Shown here: positions 1-10,531 of the stretch, one piece after another | How the letters are laid out: each line of letters opens with the position of its first letter | Position numbering within the stretch: the first letter of the stretch is position 1 | Source: Ceratopteris richardii | Taxonomy: Eukaryota > Streptophyta > Polypodiopsida > Polypodiales > Pteridaceae | DNA length: 64,000 nucleotides | NCBI GenBank assembly: GCA_020310875.1 | Contig: CM035407.1 | Location: 65,990,658 to 66,054,657 of the forward strand | Reading direction: 5' to 3' | The notes under the pieces: generated by a model | Databases searched by the model: none | The model's input: the letters and a program-made list of their open reading frames with translations, nothing else | What the model was told of the DNA's origin: nothing | Position numbers and translations under genes: made by a program

Positions 1-300
1 CTAATATGTTGTAGTGTTGGCTCCTAAATCACGAAGGCACACTTCCACCTTATCATCATCATCTACATTCATGCCAATAGATGTAAGTGACTCACATATG
101 CTTTTGATTTTCAGGGTGTAGTCACTTACCAACATGCCCTTCTTCTCGAGTGTATACAGCTCGTTCTTGAGTTGCAATTTCCATGCCTTTGTATTGGTCT
201 CATACAATGTTACCAAACTATTCCAAGCCTCTTTTAGATTCTTGGCATCCTCTATGTGCCCAATCATGCTATCTTGTATGCTAACAAATAGCCAATACAT
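1..300 (-). pseudogene. Ty1/copia Gag fragment (UBN2 type), element Copia-C1
   Basis: This is part of a copia Gag, the structural protein that forms virus-like particles around retrotransposon RNA. The minus-strand reading shows the UBN2 pattern: a helix ending in KEAWNSLVTLYE, then LKNELYTLEKKGM and SDYTLKIKSICESL. The frame runs off the left window edge, so the length cannot be judged. Positions 301-906 carry no further clear coding and fit a degraded leader or the start of Gag. A primer-binding site and an LTR lie further upstream on the same strand (907-918, 919-1289), which places this Gag as the start of an element running leftward out of the window. Confidence 0.75.
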
Positions 301-906
301 TACCTTTTGTGCTCCTTGATTCCATTCTTCATACGCTCTTAACTAGTCTGCATTCTAATTGCTCTCTACTAACTATGGAGCATTCTCATTCTCTCCTTCG
401 ATGTACTTCTAGTAGCCTTTTCCCATCAAGAAATTCGTCATCTTGAATCTCCAAGCATGGAAGTTGTTCTTGTCCAACAAATCGCTCAAAAGCCAAATCA
501 TTCCATCTATGTTTGCTATTTTTGCAGCAATTCACAACATTGCAAAACAATACAAGCAGCACTTCTGCTTAAACGCTGTCGCACTATGACTTGACAGTTC
601 GATCTCAAAAAAATACAGTTTTCATGTATCAATAGTACATGGAATCATTGAAATTCTAGATCTGGAGTACATTAGTGTTTCCAAACAAGAGGCAAGTTAC
701 AGTTTTACAAACTCACCTGGTTTTTCTATGAGCCCCACCTTGCGAGCTCAAAATGAGTCAAGATGGCTCCGAAATAGAAATCTAACCTTCACCTTCACAT
801 GAATTTTCGTAGCAATCTGAGGTCATTTGTGAGTCATGCTTTCTCCATGCCTTTTTGTATACTCTTCACCATCGGCCTTCTCCACGATCTCTCTACAACC
901 ACACTA

Positions 907-918
907 CCTCTGATATCA
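907..918 (-). other. Primer-binding site of Copia-C1 (iMet-like, one mismatch)
   Basis: The minus strand reads TGATATCAGAGG. This differs at one base from the TGGTATCAGAG core complementary to initiator tRNA-Met that copia elements use to prime reverse transcription. It abuts the inner end of the LTR at 919-1289, as expected for a 5' LTR/PBS junction. Confidence 0.6.
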
Positions 919-1289
919 TGTCACGGGAAGGAGATAAGGAAGAGAGCTCAAACACAGACTCTCACAATCAAAGAGACACATAGATTGAGGCAAGGAAGAA
1001 TAATCTTTTTCCTCTTCTTCTATTACATAAAAGGAATGTACAAGAATGACCTAAAAGCAGCAATACAAAAAGTGCAATATATAAATAATAGTACGTAATG
1101 GAAAATCCTAATGTCTGCAAATGGGTGAGCTAGCAAGAAAACAAATGTACCATCACTCGATAGATAAATCTAGTAAAGCTCAATGAAGTATCCCTAACAT
1201 ATATTAGCATGACCACTATACATGTGAGAGAAATGAAAAAGTGATACGTTTCATCCTAGATCATCACATGTTGAGCTTGATATCTCAAA
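919..1289 (-). repeat. 5' LTR of Copia-C1
   Basis: About 370 bp. On the minus strand it starts near TTGAGATATCAAGC and ends near CCCGTGACA next to the primer site. It is similar along most of its length to the LTR at 1461-1866, sharing GGAGATAAGGAAGAGAGC, ACATAAAAGGAATGTACAAG and GATGAAACGTATC-like blocks (minus or plus reading). The two copies have drifted and differ by indels. Confidence 0.6.
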
Positions 1290-1460
1290 AATTCATTAAT
1301 AACCTTGCACTATGCCCCATAGGGAAACGTATTAGGCTAAGCAAGACCTAAAGGAAAGAAAAGACATAGGCCGCAAATAGTTGCAAGACTACACTTCCCA
1401 ACCTATGTAATAACATCTTCAGCCATGGGTTGTAGGTGTGGCCAACAACAATAATACAAT
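1290..1460. other. Spacer between two head-to-tail copia LTRs
   Basis: About 170 bp with no coding potential and no similarity to the LTRs that I can see. It separates the 5' LTR of Copia-C1 from the 3' LTR of Copia-C2. Confidence 0.4.
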
Positions 1461-1866
1461 TGTCACAAGGATGGAGATAAGGAAGAGAGCTTCTTCTATT
1501 ACATAAAAGGAATGTACAAGAATGACCTAAAACAACAATACAAGTAGTGCAATATACAAAGAATAATACAGAACAAAAATCCTAATGTCCACGAATGAGT
1601 GAGCTGGCAAGAAAAGAATATGCCATCACTCTCGGTAGATAAATCAAGTAAAGATCAATGAAGTATCTCTGACATATACCGGCATGACCATTATACATGT
1701 TAGATCACTCTCGGTAGATAAATCAAGTAAATCTCAATGAAGTATCTCAACATATACTGGCATGACCACTATACAAAAATCCTAATGTCCACGAATGAGT
1801 GAGCTAGCAAGAAAAAATGATAGTTTTCATCCTCGATCATTACATGTTGAGTTTGATATCTCAACA
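1461..1866 (-). repeat. 3' LTR of Copia-C2 with internal duplication
   Basis: On the minus strand it begins TGTTGAGATATCAAAC directly after a polypurine tract and ends near CCTTGTGACA. It is homologous to 919-1289. Part of it is repeated internally: the blocks TCGGTAGATAAATCAAGTAAA, TGGCATGACCA and CCTAATGTCCACGAATGAGT occur around 1560-1700 and again around 1700-1800. Confidence 0.65.
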
Positions 1867-1877
1867 CTCCCCCTCGA
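1867..1877 (-). other. Polypurine tract of Copia-C2
   Basis: The minus strand reads CGAGGGGGAG immediately before TGTTGAGATATC. This is the usual purine primer for plus-strand DNA synthesis, and it fixes the 3' LTR start. Confidence 0.7.
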
Positions 1878-3010
1878 ACTCAACATCATGTCCGCTAATC
1901 CAAGCATCTTTGAAAACTTCTTCAACTTCTCTGCTCCAAGCGCTTTAGTAAAAATATCAGCAACCTACTCATTTGTCCTCACATAAACAAGATCAATATC
2001 ACCTAGTAATACCTTCTCTCTAGCGAAGTGACAATGTACCTTGATATGCTTTGTTTTAGAATGAAAAATAGGATTCCATGCTAACTGAATGTTGCTAAGA
2101 TTATCACAATAGATGATGATCGGCTTTTGCACTTCCACACCTGTAGCATCTCTAACCATGATGCTTCACATGCTTCCATTTTAGCATCTCTTTAATCAGC
2201 CTCTGTACTCGAAAAAGCAATAACAAGTTGCTTCTTACTACTCCATGTAATAGCTACACTCCCAAGTGAAACTAGAAAGCCAGTAGTAGATATTCTATCT
2301 AGAATCCTACAAGCCCAATCTGCATTGGTGTATCCATGAACCTGCAAATCTACACCAACTTCATAAAACAATGCATAATCCAAAGTACCACTCACATAAC
2401 ATAGAGTGTGCCTCAGAGCATATAAATTCGGCTTCTTGTAGCAAATGCAACAAGTGCTGTGACAAACATTTTAGCCACAAGGCTAAACGTTTCTTCATAA
2501 TCAATGCCATATGTTTGTGCATATCCATTTTCTACTAATCGTGCTTTGTACTGGCTTATGCTACCATAGGCTTTGTGCTTTACCTTGTAGACCCACTTGC
2601 AACTTATGGGTCTCTTTCCTTGCGGTACTAAAAATCAGCTTCCATGTATCATTTCCATAAAGTGCACACATCTCCTCATCCATAGCTTTTTTCCAATCTA
2701 CATTTCCAATTGCATCTTCAAAACAAGAACGTTCAGCATCGTATATCACCTTGATCATGTAGGCACAATGATAAGCCATGTAACTATCATACATCAATCA
2801 TTGAAGTGCACATCCTCCGAGATCTTCTTGGTCTTGCATCACTTCTCCTTATATCATCTGCATGTGCCTTTCTTACTCCTAGAGTCTTCACAAAGGGCAA
2901 TCCAAGTTCCTCATCAAGGCTATTTTCAAAACCCCTTGAATCTCCATCAATGTCTTCAAAACCTATACATATTTTACTAACAACACGACTTTTCTTTACC
3001 TTTCTTGGAT
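1878..3010 (-). pseudogene. Ty1/copia pol 3' remnant (RT start and RNase H), Copia-C2
   Basis: Broken minus-strand copia pol. From 3010 downward: the serine/arginine-rich linker before RT (RRSRRM near 2820), the first part of RT (DWKKAMDEEMCALYGNDTWKL near 2640-2700), then RNase H (GYTNADWACRILDRISTTGF, TWSSKKQ, FSSTEAD, 2192-2350; IIYCDNLSNIQLAWNP and KTKHIKVHCHFAREK, 1965-2130), then the polypurine tract. Most of RT, including the YVDD box, is missing between 2400 and 2560. Frameshifts and stops separate the pieces. It is a relic with no likely product. The right edge meets a plus-strand gypsy integrase at about 3010-3085. Confidence 0.8.
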
Positions 3011-3084
3011 GCATTTGATGATTTCTTTGGGCTGAAATTTCCATGCAATCTTCCACTCCATGGATTTGAGTTTGAACTTTTGCT

Positions 3085-3278
3085 TGGTGACTGGATATTC
3101 CTAATGGGAAGTGGGAGAGTATCTCCATGGACTTTATAGTAGGATTACCTAAGACACTGCAAAGGCATGACTCAGTTTGGGTAATTGTTGATAGGTTAGC
3201 TAGAATGGCTAGGTTTATTCTGAAACATAGTACAATGAAGACACCTATGTTGGCTAGGTTATTTGTTGAGAACATATA
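3085..3278 (+). pseudogene. Ty3/gypsy chromovirus integrase, 5' half (G2), split by G1
   Basis: The reading matches the start of a chromovirus integrase core: KWESISMDFIVGLPKT, VWVIVDRLARMARFI, MLARLFVENIY. The aspartate of MDFIVGLP and the VDRL motif are the usual landmarks upstream of the catalytic core. The frame stops making sense exactly where G1's LTR begins (3279). The same protein resumes at 13771 with LYGLPFHIVLDCDKNF. The two halves are therefore one integrase interrupted by a 10.5-kb insertion. Confidence 0.85.
3274..3278. repeat. Target-site duplication of G1 (left copy)
   Basis: ATATA precedes the LTR start TGTTAG. ATATA also occurs at 13766-13770, where its first A is the last base of the 3' LTR, so the duplication is 4 bp (TATA) or 5 bp depending on how the shared A is counted. 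Confidence 0.65.
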
Positions 3279-4382
3279 TGTTAGACGGCCGCCGGACAAG
3301 GACAATTGTACTTAGACAGAGGGCTTTAATGCGCGGTAAAGAAAGATTCGCGGAAACCTTGTAACAGACTTCTATTTAAAGCAATGAAAGGAAAGCGGTA
3401 GAGACCAGCAGTTTTGGGAAGAGCCCCTGTTTTGTTGGGAATTGTAGTGTGTTGGTTAAGTCTCGAGTCGCGGTGTTTGGGAATTGCAAGTGCAGTACTG
3501 TATATGTATGTGTTCTGTTTCGTCTATTCCACTGAGTCCGTTTGGGAAGTTGTGAGCATATTGTCTGAGACGGTGTGTGCTATGTCAATGAGAAGATTGA
3601 GCTCCGTTCTGTTCTGTTCGCTTCTATCTGTTCTACTATCCTCCCTGTTGTGCAGGATTACTATTCGGTAGTCCTGTGCTACGAATCTGTTTGGTGATAG
3701 TTATATGCGTTTCTGGATTTCTTCACGGAATAAGTGTGGTTTATCATCCTTCTATTGAACAAGGGACTGTGTAAGGCCGAAGTGAACTGATTGCGTGTTA
3801 GTATTTTTCTGTTAAGTGACCAGGTTCGATACAATAGTCTGCGTTCACTGTGGATCCCGATCCCAGGAAGGACTCGTATCGGTAAGGGTCGGTACGCGAA
3901 TGAAAGCATTAATAAGTTTGTGAAGAATCGACTGTTGGTAGGAACTTGTTGCTTGAGTTTGGTATACAATAAGTGCGTAACCTCGAGTATAGCTGTCTGT
4001 CGTGTTATTATACTTACCTATCAAGAGGAAGTAGTACATTGAGTAGTATTCGGTTAATGAAGTTGAGTATTCTACTAGTTATAAGTCAGAACAGGACTAC
4101 TGCTCTGTTACTATAGCAGGTCCAGTCCAGAAGTTCTAAGTCCCCGCACGCCGAATAGTTATCAGTAGTCAGAATCAAATACTGAGCTAAGACGTGATGG
4201 AGTATTTATGAGTGTGTGAGAAGTGGGGAAAATAGTACAGGGCCTCTGTCTAACAGACCCCTACCACTCCCAAGGACCCACGTGGCTAAGAGAACGATCA
4301 CGGTTAGAAGATTTAGAACCAATTGAACGTGAAACATTTGAATAGGAAGTAAAGTAACGCTCAAACCATAATCAGTTTAACA
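3279..4382 (+). repeat. 5' LTR of gypsy element G1 (1104 bp)
   Basis: It starts TGTTAGACGG and ends GTTTAACA, giving the TGTTA/TAACA inverted termini. It matches the 3' LTR at 12663-13766 over the same 1104 bp. By eye I find six substitutions (3291, 3681, 3924, 4215, 4241, 4334 against the same offset in the 3' copy), about 0.5 percent, so insertion was fairly recent. It should carry the element's promoter and polyadenylation signals. Short open frames inside both LTRs are chance. Confidence 0.95.
3372..3380 (+). promoter_or_regulatory. Candidate TATA box in G1 5' LTR
   Basis: CTATTTAAA followed by GCAATGAAAG. The same position in the related G3 LTR (42754-42762) is TTATATAAA followed by GCAATGAAA, so an AT-rich box is kept although the surrounding sequence has diverged. 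This supports it as the LTR core promoter. Confidence 0.5.
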
Positions 4383-4400
4383 TTTGGCGCCGTCTGTGGG
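4383..4400 (+). other. Primer-binding site region of G1
   Basis: TTTGGCGCCGTCTGTGGG lies directly after the LTR end. TTTGGCGCCGTCT is also found directly after the N1 LTR (39342). I do not assign the primer tRNA with certainty. Confidence 0.6.
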
Positions 4401-4550
4401 AAAGTGGCATCAGGTTGCTAGTTATGTGGGAAAGTGGCATCAGGTTGCCAGTTATGTGGGAAAGTGGCAACTGTTTACCAGTCTCTGCGGTAAAGTAGCA
4501 TTTGATTACGAGTTACTTGTGAGAAAGTGGCATTAGAGTGCTAAGCGGTT
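4395..4550 (+). repeat. Tandem repeats in G1 leader
   Basis: Imperfect units of about 30 bp: GTGGGAAAGTGGCATCAGG occurs twice, then GTGGGAAAGTGGCAACTG, GGTAAAGTAGCATTTG and GTGAGAAAGTGGCATTAG. The array begins inside the primer-site region and runs through the untranslated leader ahead of gag. Confidence 0.75.
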
Positions 4551-4648
4551 TGTAAGAAGCAAACATCCAGTAACATTTGATTTACTGACAGTAGCAACAG
4601 ACCCAGATTGTTGCAAACTGCTCAGATAGTATCACTGGGCAATGATAC

Positions 4649-7600
4649 ATGCCGGTTACTCGGTCTGGTGAAATGTATCCTAGGACCCAGACGACGGGAA
4701 CAAGTAAAGTACAAAAAACAACTCTAGGAGAAGAAGGTATAACGCGACCTGACTCAGTGGTCGAGCAAGTTAAGGACGCTAGAATTAATTCCGGTCATAT
4801 TCCGGTGGATCGATCAGCGCCTTTGGTACATGCTGGTGTCACCTCGACCCAGCCTAACCAAAGTACAGTAATTCCAGAATCTATCAAGACGCCGCTGGAA
4901 ATTAGACAAACTCTAGGAAAAGAAATCAGTAAAAGCGAAAAAACGCTACAGTCTGGTAGACTGTCAGCTCATTCCGGTGATATTCCGGTGATAGAAACAC
5001 CAACTGGCGGTCAAGGATTAGCATTTTTTGCAGAATCCTCAGCCAGACCCGCGTGTCTAGAAGAAAGATTTCGGATATTAGACATCCAGAAAGAAGGAGA
5101 CCTATTCGAAGCTGAGGTCCGAAGTATCCTGCGCAAAAACAGCACATCGGAAGGCACGCCGTCCGGCGATCCAGATTCTGATAGTTCAACTAATCAACCT
5201 CAAGATACAGAAGAAGGACCAGAGACACCCACGATGAACGGACAACAACAGTTAGGTCAACCAAGGTCGCCTCCAACAGGAGTAACCTACACGAAATTCG
5301 GTGGATTCCCAGGAGATGACCCAGACGCTCATGTACGAACTTTTGAGATAAGTTATGCAGTTCTTAACCATCCACCAGATCAGGCGTACAAGGCCATTGT
5401 TTTTCAATCTACTCTAGTCAATGAAGCGGCTAGATGGCTTACAGAATACGACATTAATCATTTCGGTACCTATGATGCAGTTCGAGACGCCTTTTTGCAA
5501 CGATTCAGGTTAAAGAAGAATCCCGTCGAAATCTTTGATTATTTACAGAACAACCGACAGAAGGCAAATCAGACTGTCCAGGAATATGCTACTCTCTTCA
5601 GAACACATTTACGGCAGATACCACAGGCACATGCTAATCTACCTGACGATGTCATCTCACAATGGTTTATCAATGGACTCACCCCACAACTGGAGCAGAT
5701 TATGATCATCAGATGTGTTGGAGCAATGACACTGGATGCAGTCATTGCAATGGCTCTACAGTTGGAATCCAAGGTTGGTAGATTTTCAGAAGACTTGGAA
5801 TGGTTAAGGACAAACAAAAATATGACTGAAGATATAACCAGGCAAGTATACTGCACCACGTGCAAAAATTCAGGGCATACAAGTGCTAACTGTGCGCTAA
5901 ATCAAACATTCTACGCTATCTGCCACACTACCGGACACACCACCGGAAATTGTGTTTACAATGCCAGAATACAAGGAACAGCAACAGTCAATGCTGTCAT
6001 TCAAGAACATGGACAGGCAGCAAATCATTACGTACCTCCGCCACTGAGAAACAATCAACCGCAAGGATATCGAAACTACCGAGGACAGAGAAACAATAAC
6101 TATAATGCAAACCGCTGGCAGAACGAACCACCACCGGAAAATCCCAATTTACCACCACCACGCTGTCATTTTTGTGGTGAATTCGGACACATTAGAAGAT
6201 ATTGCAAAGACGCAGCTGAGTATGATCAAAGGAAGAAGGAGCGGCAAAACCCAATGGCCAACATGGTACAAATTACTCCGGTAGAAACGCAAACTGCTAC
6301 AGTCCAGATCCGATCAGGTAAACAACTGCAACCAGCAGTAGAAGTATTTGAACTAGGGATACGAGAACAACATAGGATATATAACAAGGCTAGTCACTGG
6401 ACCGCCACAGAACCACCAGTGTTCCCAGAACCCATTCCGGTGACTCAGACCTCGTCGATAAAAGAAGGAACACAACAAAAGGAAGCAGCAGCAGAACAAC
6501 CATCAGTAGTAGACATAACAACAGATACTTCGGCAACAGCAGAGACTTCAAGTTCAAAGGAGCAGGATAACCAATCTCAGCAGGCCTGGGAAATTTTATC
6601 CAAGGCATCTATCACCCTACCTCTCGGCCAACTTTTGGCGTTAGTACCTGGAATTCGACAACAGTTTCAACAACATTTTAGCTCCGCACCCTCTTGCATT
6701 CCGGCAACCGCCGTAGTTCAACCGGAATGTGATTCTACGGTTGATCATGCAGTGCCCTTGATTACAGTATGGTATAAGAATCAGAAGATCACGCAGGTAT
6801 TAATTGACGGAGGCTCCGGTGTAAACATTGCAACCGCAGCATTATGTAAAAAGCTAGGCTGGACCGAAATCGAACCAGTTCAATTCTTTGTCAGAATGGC
6901 TGATCAATCTAGAGTCCATCCCGTAGGACTTGTACGGAATGTACCCATTACTCTACAAGGTACGACTTTCAAAATGACTTTTGTTATACTAGATCTGCCC
7001 GAATCCACCTTGGATTACAACCTCCTTTTCGGCCGACCTTGGCTGAAGCATGCAAAGGTAATACAGGACTGGTCTGCGCAAGAGCTCACATTCAAGGATG
7101 CTAATCGTAAATATGTGGTAAAACTAGATGCTATACAACCCTGCGAACTTCACGCCAGACCTTATCTCGCTGAACGAGTTCATATGTTAGATGGACTATC
7201 AGATGATGAAGAAGAGCAATTTCTGAAGAATAACGCCAATTTAATGTCTCTAGGAACTGTTGATCTACAGTCCATCATTAATAACTGGAACACTTCAGTT
7301 TGTGCAGTAGTAGCTATCACCGAAAAGTCTGAACAAGCAGATACTGAATTACAACCACTATTCAAGCCGACAGAGGATACAGAGAACCCACAACAATTTT
7401 ATGTCCCTGAAGACCAGCTGATCACATACAATCTAGGAGACAAGGACCATCCTCGACCTGTAAAAATAAGGCAAAACTTACCGGAAACCTTTCAGGCTAA
7501 TTTGATTCAGCTCCTTCGCGAATTCTCAGACGTCTTTGCATGGGATTACAAAGATATGAAAGGATTAGATCCGCGCATATATCAGCACAGAGTCATGCTG

Positions 7601-8395
7601 AAGCCTGAAGCTAAACCAAATAGGCAGCCCAGCTATCGGATGAATCCCAATTATGCATCTCAGGTAAAAGCCGAACTTGACAGATTATTAAAAGTAGGAT
7701 TCATCGTACCAGTAGAACATGCTGAATGGATTTCACCAATTGTGATTGTGCCAAAGAAAAATAAGCAACTACGAATCTGTGTAGACTACCGGAAATTGAA
7801 CGCAGCAACAGTACCAGATCCTTTCCCGATCCCCTTTTTGGATACCATGCTTGATAGGGTAGCAGGCCACGAAATGTATTCATTCTTAGACGGATACAGC
7901 GGTTACAATCAGGTTAGAATGGCTGAAGAAGATATACCAAAAACTGCTTTCATTACCAATTGGGGTGTCTTCGCCTGCACCGTAATGTGGTTCGGATTAA
8001 GAAATGCACCAAGCACATTTCAGCGATGTATGCAGGAGATATTTTCTCCTTATCTCACTTCATTCATGCAAGTATATCTTGACGACTTCTCAATCTTTGG
8101 GAAGATGATAGCACATTTAAGTCATTTACGATGTTGTTTTCAGAGGTGTAGAGAATATAGACTCTGTCTTAACCCAAACAAATCCGTGTTTGCGGTTTCG
8201 TGTGGCAAACTACTTGGGCATATTGTATCTGCTCAAGGTATCCGAGTAGACCCAGATAAGATTTCGGCAATTTTACCCGCAACTCCAAAAGAAGTAATGC
8301 GTTTTATGGGTCAAATACGGTGGCATGGCAGACACTTACGGTGGCTTGCTCACCTCCCAGTACCACTGAACAGGCTAATCACAAAAACTCCCTGA
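4649..8395 (+). pseudogene. G1 gag-pol, first part: Gag, protease, reverse transcriptase (ends at premature TGA)
   Basis: 1248 codons encoding the first two-thirds of a Ty3/gypsy polyprotein. Gag core is near residues 215-390 (WLTEYDI, FLQRFRLKKNP, WFINGLTPQLE). One zinc knuckle follows near residue 402 (CTTCKNSGHTSANC), then a degenerate one lacking its first Cys (ICHTTGHTTGNC) and a third near 505 (CHFCGEFGHIRRYC). The aspartic protease is near 717 (LIDGGSGVNI). RT is near 1000-1220 with VDYRKLN, FLDGYSGYNQV, FGLRNAPSTFQ and the catalytic YLDDF near 1142. The RT motifs FQRCMQEIF and YLDDFSIFG resemble the Athila/Tat group. The TGA at 8393-8395 falls in the RT-RNase H linker; the same frame continues without break to 10222. 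The ATG at 4649 is the first in frame after the repeat-rich leader. Confidence 0.93.
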
Positions 8396-10222
8396 CAGTT
8401 TGAATGGACTGAAGAATGCCAAACTACATTTGATCGGCTCAAGCATCTCCTGACACAAGCCCCAATTTTACAACCACCGGACTGGGACAATCCGTTCCAT
8501 GTTTTTGTCGACGCTTCAGATATTGCAATTGGCAGTATTCTGATGCAGCAAACAGATAAGTGGTTTCGCCCTGTTTATTACGCCAGTAGAAGGCTTGCAC
8601 CGGCAGAAAAGAACTATTCCACTACTGAAAGAGAATGTCTAGGATTGATTTACTCAATCAAAAAGTTCAGACATTATTTATTAGGCCGGAAATTTACCTT
8701 TCATGTGGATCATGCTGCCCTTGTCTATCTAGTAAGACAACAACATCTAGGTGGACGATTAGCACGATGGGTGCTACTTTTACAAGAATTCGATTATGAC
8801 GTCATTCACCGACCCGGAAAAGCACATGCCCTAGCAGATTTCTTATCTCGCCTGGATTCCGGTGAAGCTCCGGTAGGCATAGATGACACGACTCCTGCGA
8901 TTTATAATGCTGAACCACTATCCAATGAAACGGCCAACCTACAAGCACCATCTACATACTATGATCAGATTTTAACTTTTCTCACCGAAGGATGCTTCCC
9001 ATCTGAGACGACCAAGGCAGTTCGAAGGAAATTGGCAGTCTTTAGCCGCCGATTCCAGCTAGTAGTAGGAGAACTATATTATGCAGATCATACCGGAATC
9101 TTACTTCGCTGTATCCCACCTCATGAGGTTAATTCAGTTATCACTTTGGCGCACTCAATTCCTTCTAGTGGCCATTTTGCAATAGACTTAACTCAACGGA
9201 AAATTCTGCAAGGAGGTCTTTGGTGGCCAACGATGTACAGAGATGTCGCACAGTTTGTTAAACAATGTGATACTTGTCAAAGAATTGGTCAGCCTTTGCA
9301 AAGGCATCTTTTTCCTCTGCAACCCATCTTACCACTCGAACCATTTCAGAAATGGGGATTAGATTTTATCGGTCCAATCACACCCCCAGCAGTCTTCAGT
9401 AACAACAGATACATACTAACCTGTACAGACTATGCAACAAGATGGGCAGAAGCCTGGGCTTTACGGTCTGCTACAGCGGTTACGGTAGAAAAATGTCTAC
9501 TCACGGATGTCTTCCCACGATTTGGCTTACCCCTGGAAATTGTCTCAAATCAAGGCACTCACTTTGTAAACAATCTAATGAAGGCCCTTACACAATCATT
9601 CCAGGTCACACATAACTTTAGCTCTCCTTATTATCCACGTGCCAATGGATTGGCCGAAAGTACAAACAAATCACTGTTGAATATCCTCCGGAAATTGATC
9701 ATAGAAGCACCGGAAAGATGGGATCAACTACTACCTGCGGTATTATGGGCATACCGGACTACATATAAGGTAACAACAGGCTTGACACCTTTCAAACTAG
9801 CTTATGGCTTAGAAGCAATAGCACCCATGGAAATAGTCATCCCAAGTCTGCGTGTAGCAATCACTCAGAAGATGCTACCGGAATATTCACTGACAGCACG
9901 AATGGACGCACTCAGAGAACTTGATGAGCACCGATGGCTCAGTTTTTTAACTATGCGCGAAGTACAACTAAGGCAAGCCAAGACACACGATCCATATTTG
10001 AAGACTCCAATCTTTTCGGTAGGCCAGCTTGTACTCTTCTATAACGCAAAATCGGATAGAGCAGCAGGAAAATTCAAACTACGATGGTTCGGCCCTTTCA
10101 AGATCTCAGAACAAATCGGTCCGACAACTTTTCGGTTGACTACGTTGACCGGAAATCCACTTCCAAAGGTAATCAATGGGTCGAAGCTGCGGCCGTATTA
10201 TCCCACTACTAGTACGCATTAA
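8396..10222 (+). pseudogene. G1 pol, second part: RNase H and integrase (downstream of in-frame TGA)
   Basis: Same frame as the preceding segment. RNase H: FHVFVDASDIAIGSIL, YSTTERECLGLIYSIKKFRHYL, HVDHAALVYL and IHRPGKAHALADFLSRL. Integrase zinc domain: HSIPSSGHFAIDL ... CDTCQ (about 9150-9280). Core: LDFIGPI, CTDYATRWAEAW, then VSNQGTHF and NGLAESTNKSL. The second catalytic position, normally Asp in SDQGT or SDNGT, is Asn here (codon AAT near 9546). The C-terminal part has VGQLVLFYN and FKLRWFGPFKI. Without readthrough of the upstream TGA this part would not be made, and the Asn change would block integration. It is a nearly intact but dead copy. Confidence 0.93.
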
Positions 10223-10531
10223 ATTATTCGGCGGCGAACCGCGTTTTGTATAAATTTTTTGCGTTTTCTTTTTCTCCCTTTTTAGTCGTGTTTTGTACGA
10301 ATCTTTATGTTACCAGCCGCCCCTCCCTACCGGTCACTCAAGCACGCACGCCAGCATGCAAACAGTATCGTTCCCGCACCGCACAATGATACCCATCCCC
10401 CCCCCTTCCCACCCCCCACCGAGTTCTCCTTATTTAACCCCCTCGGTTGCGCCAAAAACGCTATTGTGTTCTCGAGATTATACGTATTATCCCTGTCCTC
10501 TGTGTTGCCTGTAAGTGTGCTCGTGAACACC
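10223..10531 (+). promoter_or_regulatory. Pyrimidine-rich intergenic segment before the extra ORF of G1
   Basis: About 310 bp between the integrase stop and the ATG at 10532. It holds a run of C (10390-10398), a TATTTAAC box near 10430, and a pyrimidine-rich stretch ending GTAAG near 10515. These could serve as an internal promoter or a splice acceptor feeding the downstream ORF, but the sequence alone decides neither. An open frame reaches back to an ATG at 10307; its extra 75 residues are low-complexity and do not look like a domain. Confidence 0.3.

Noticed and set aside
3414..3671. 85-codon open frame, repeated exactly at 12798-13055
   Set aside because: It lies inside both G1 LTRs; the repetition reflects LTR identity, not a gene.
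8393..8395. In-frame TGA as a programmed readthrough stop
   Set aside because: Readthrough stops in retroelements usually lie between Gag and Pol, not between RT and RNase H, and two other stops in the same element look mutational.
10307..10531. Upstream extension of the G1 extra ORF to the ATG at 10307
   Set aside because: The extra 75 residues are Pro/His-rich and low-complexity and overlap the putative regulatory segment; the ATG at 10532 is the better start.
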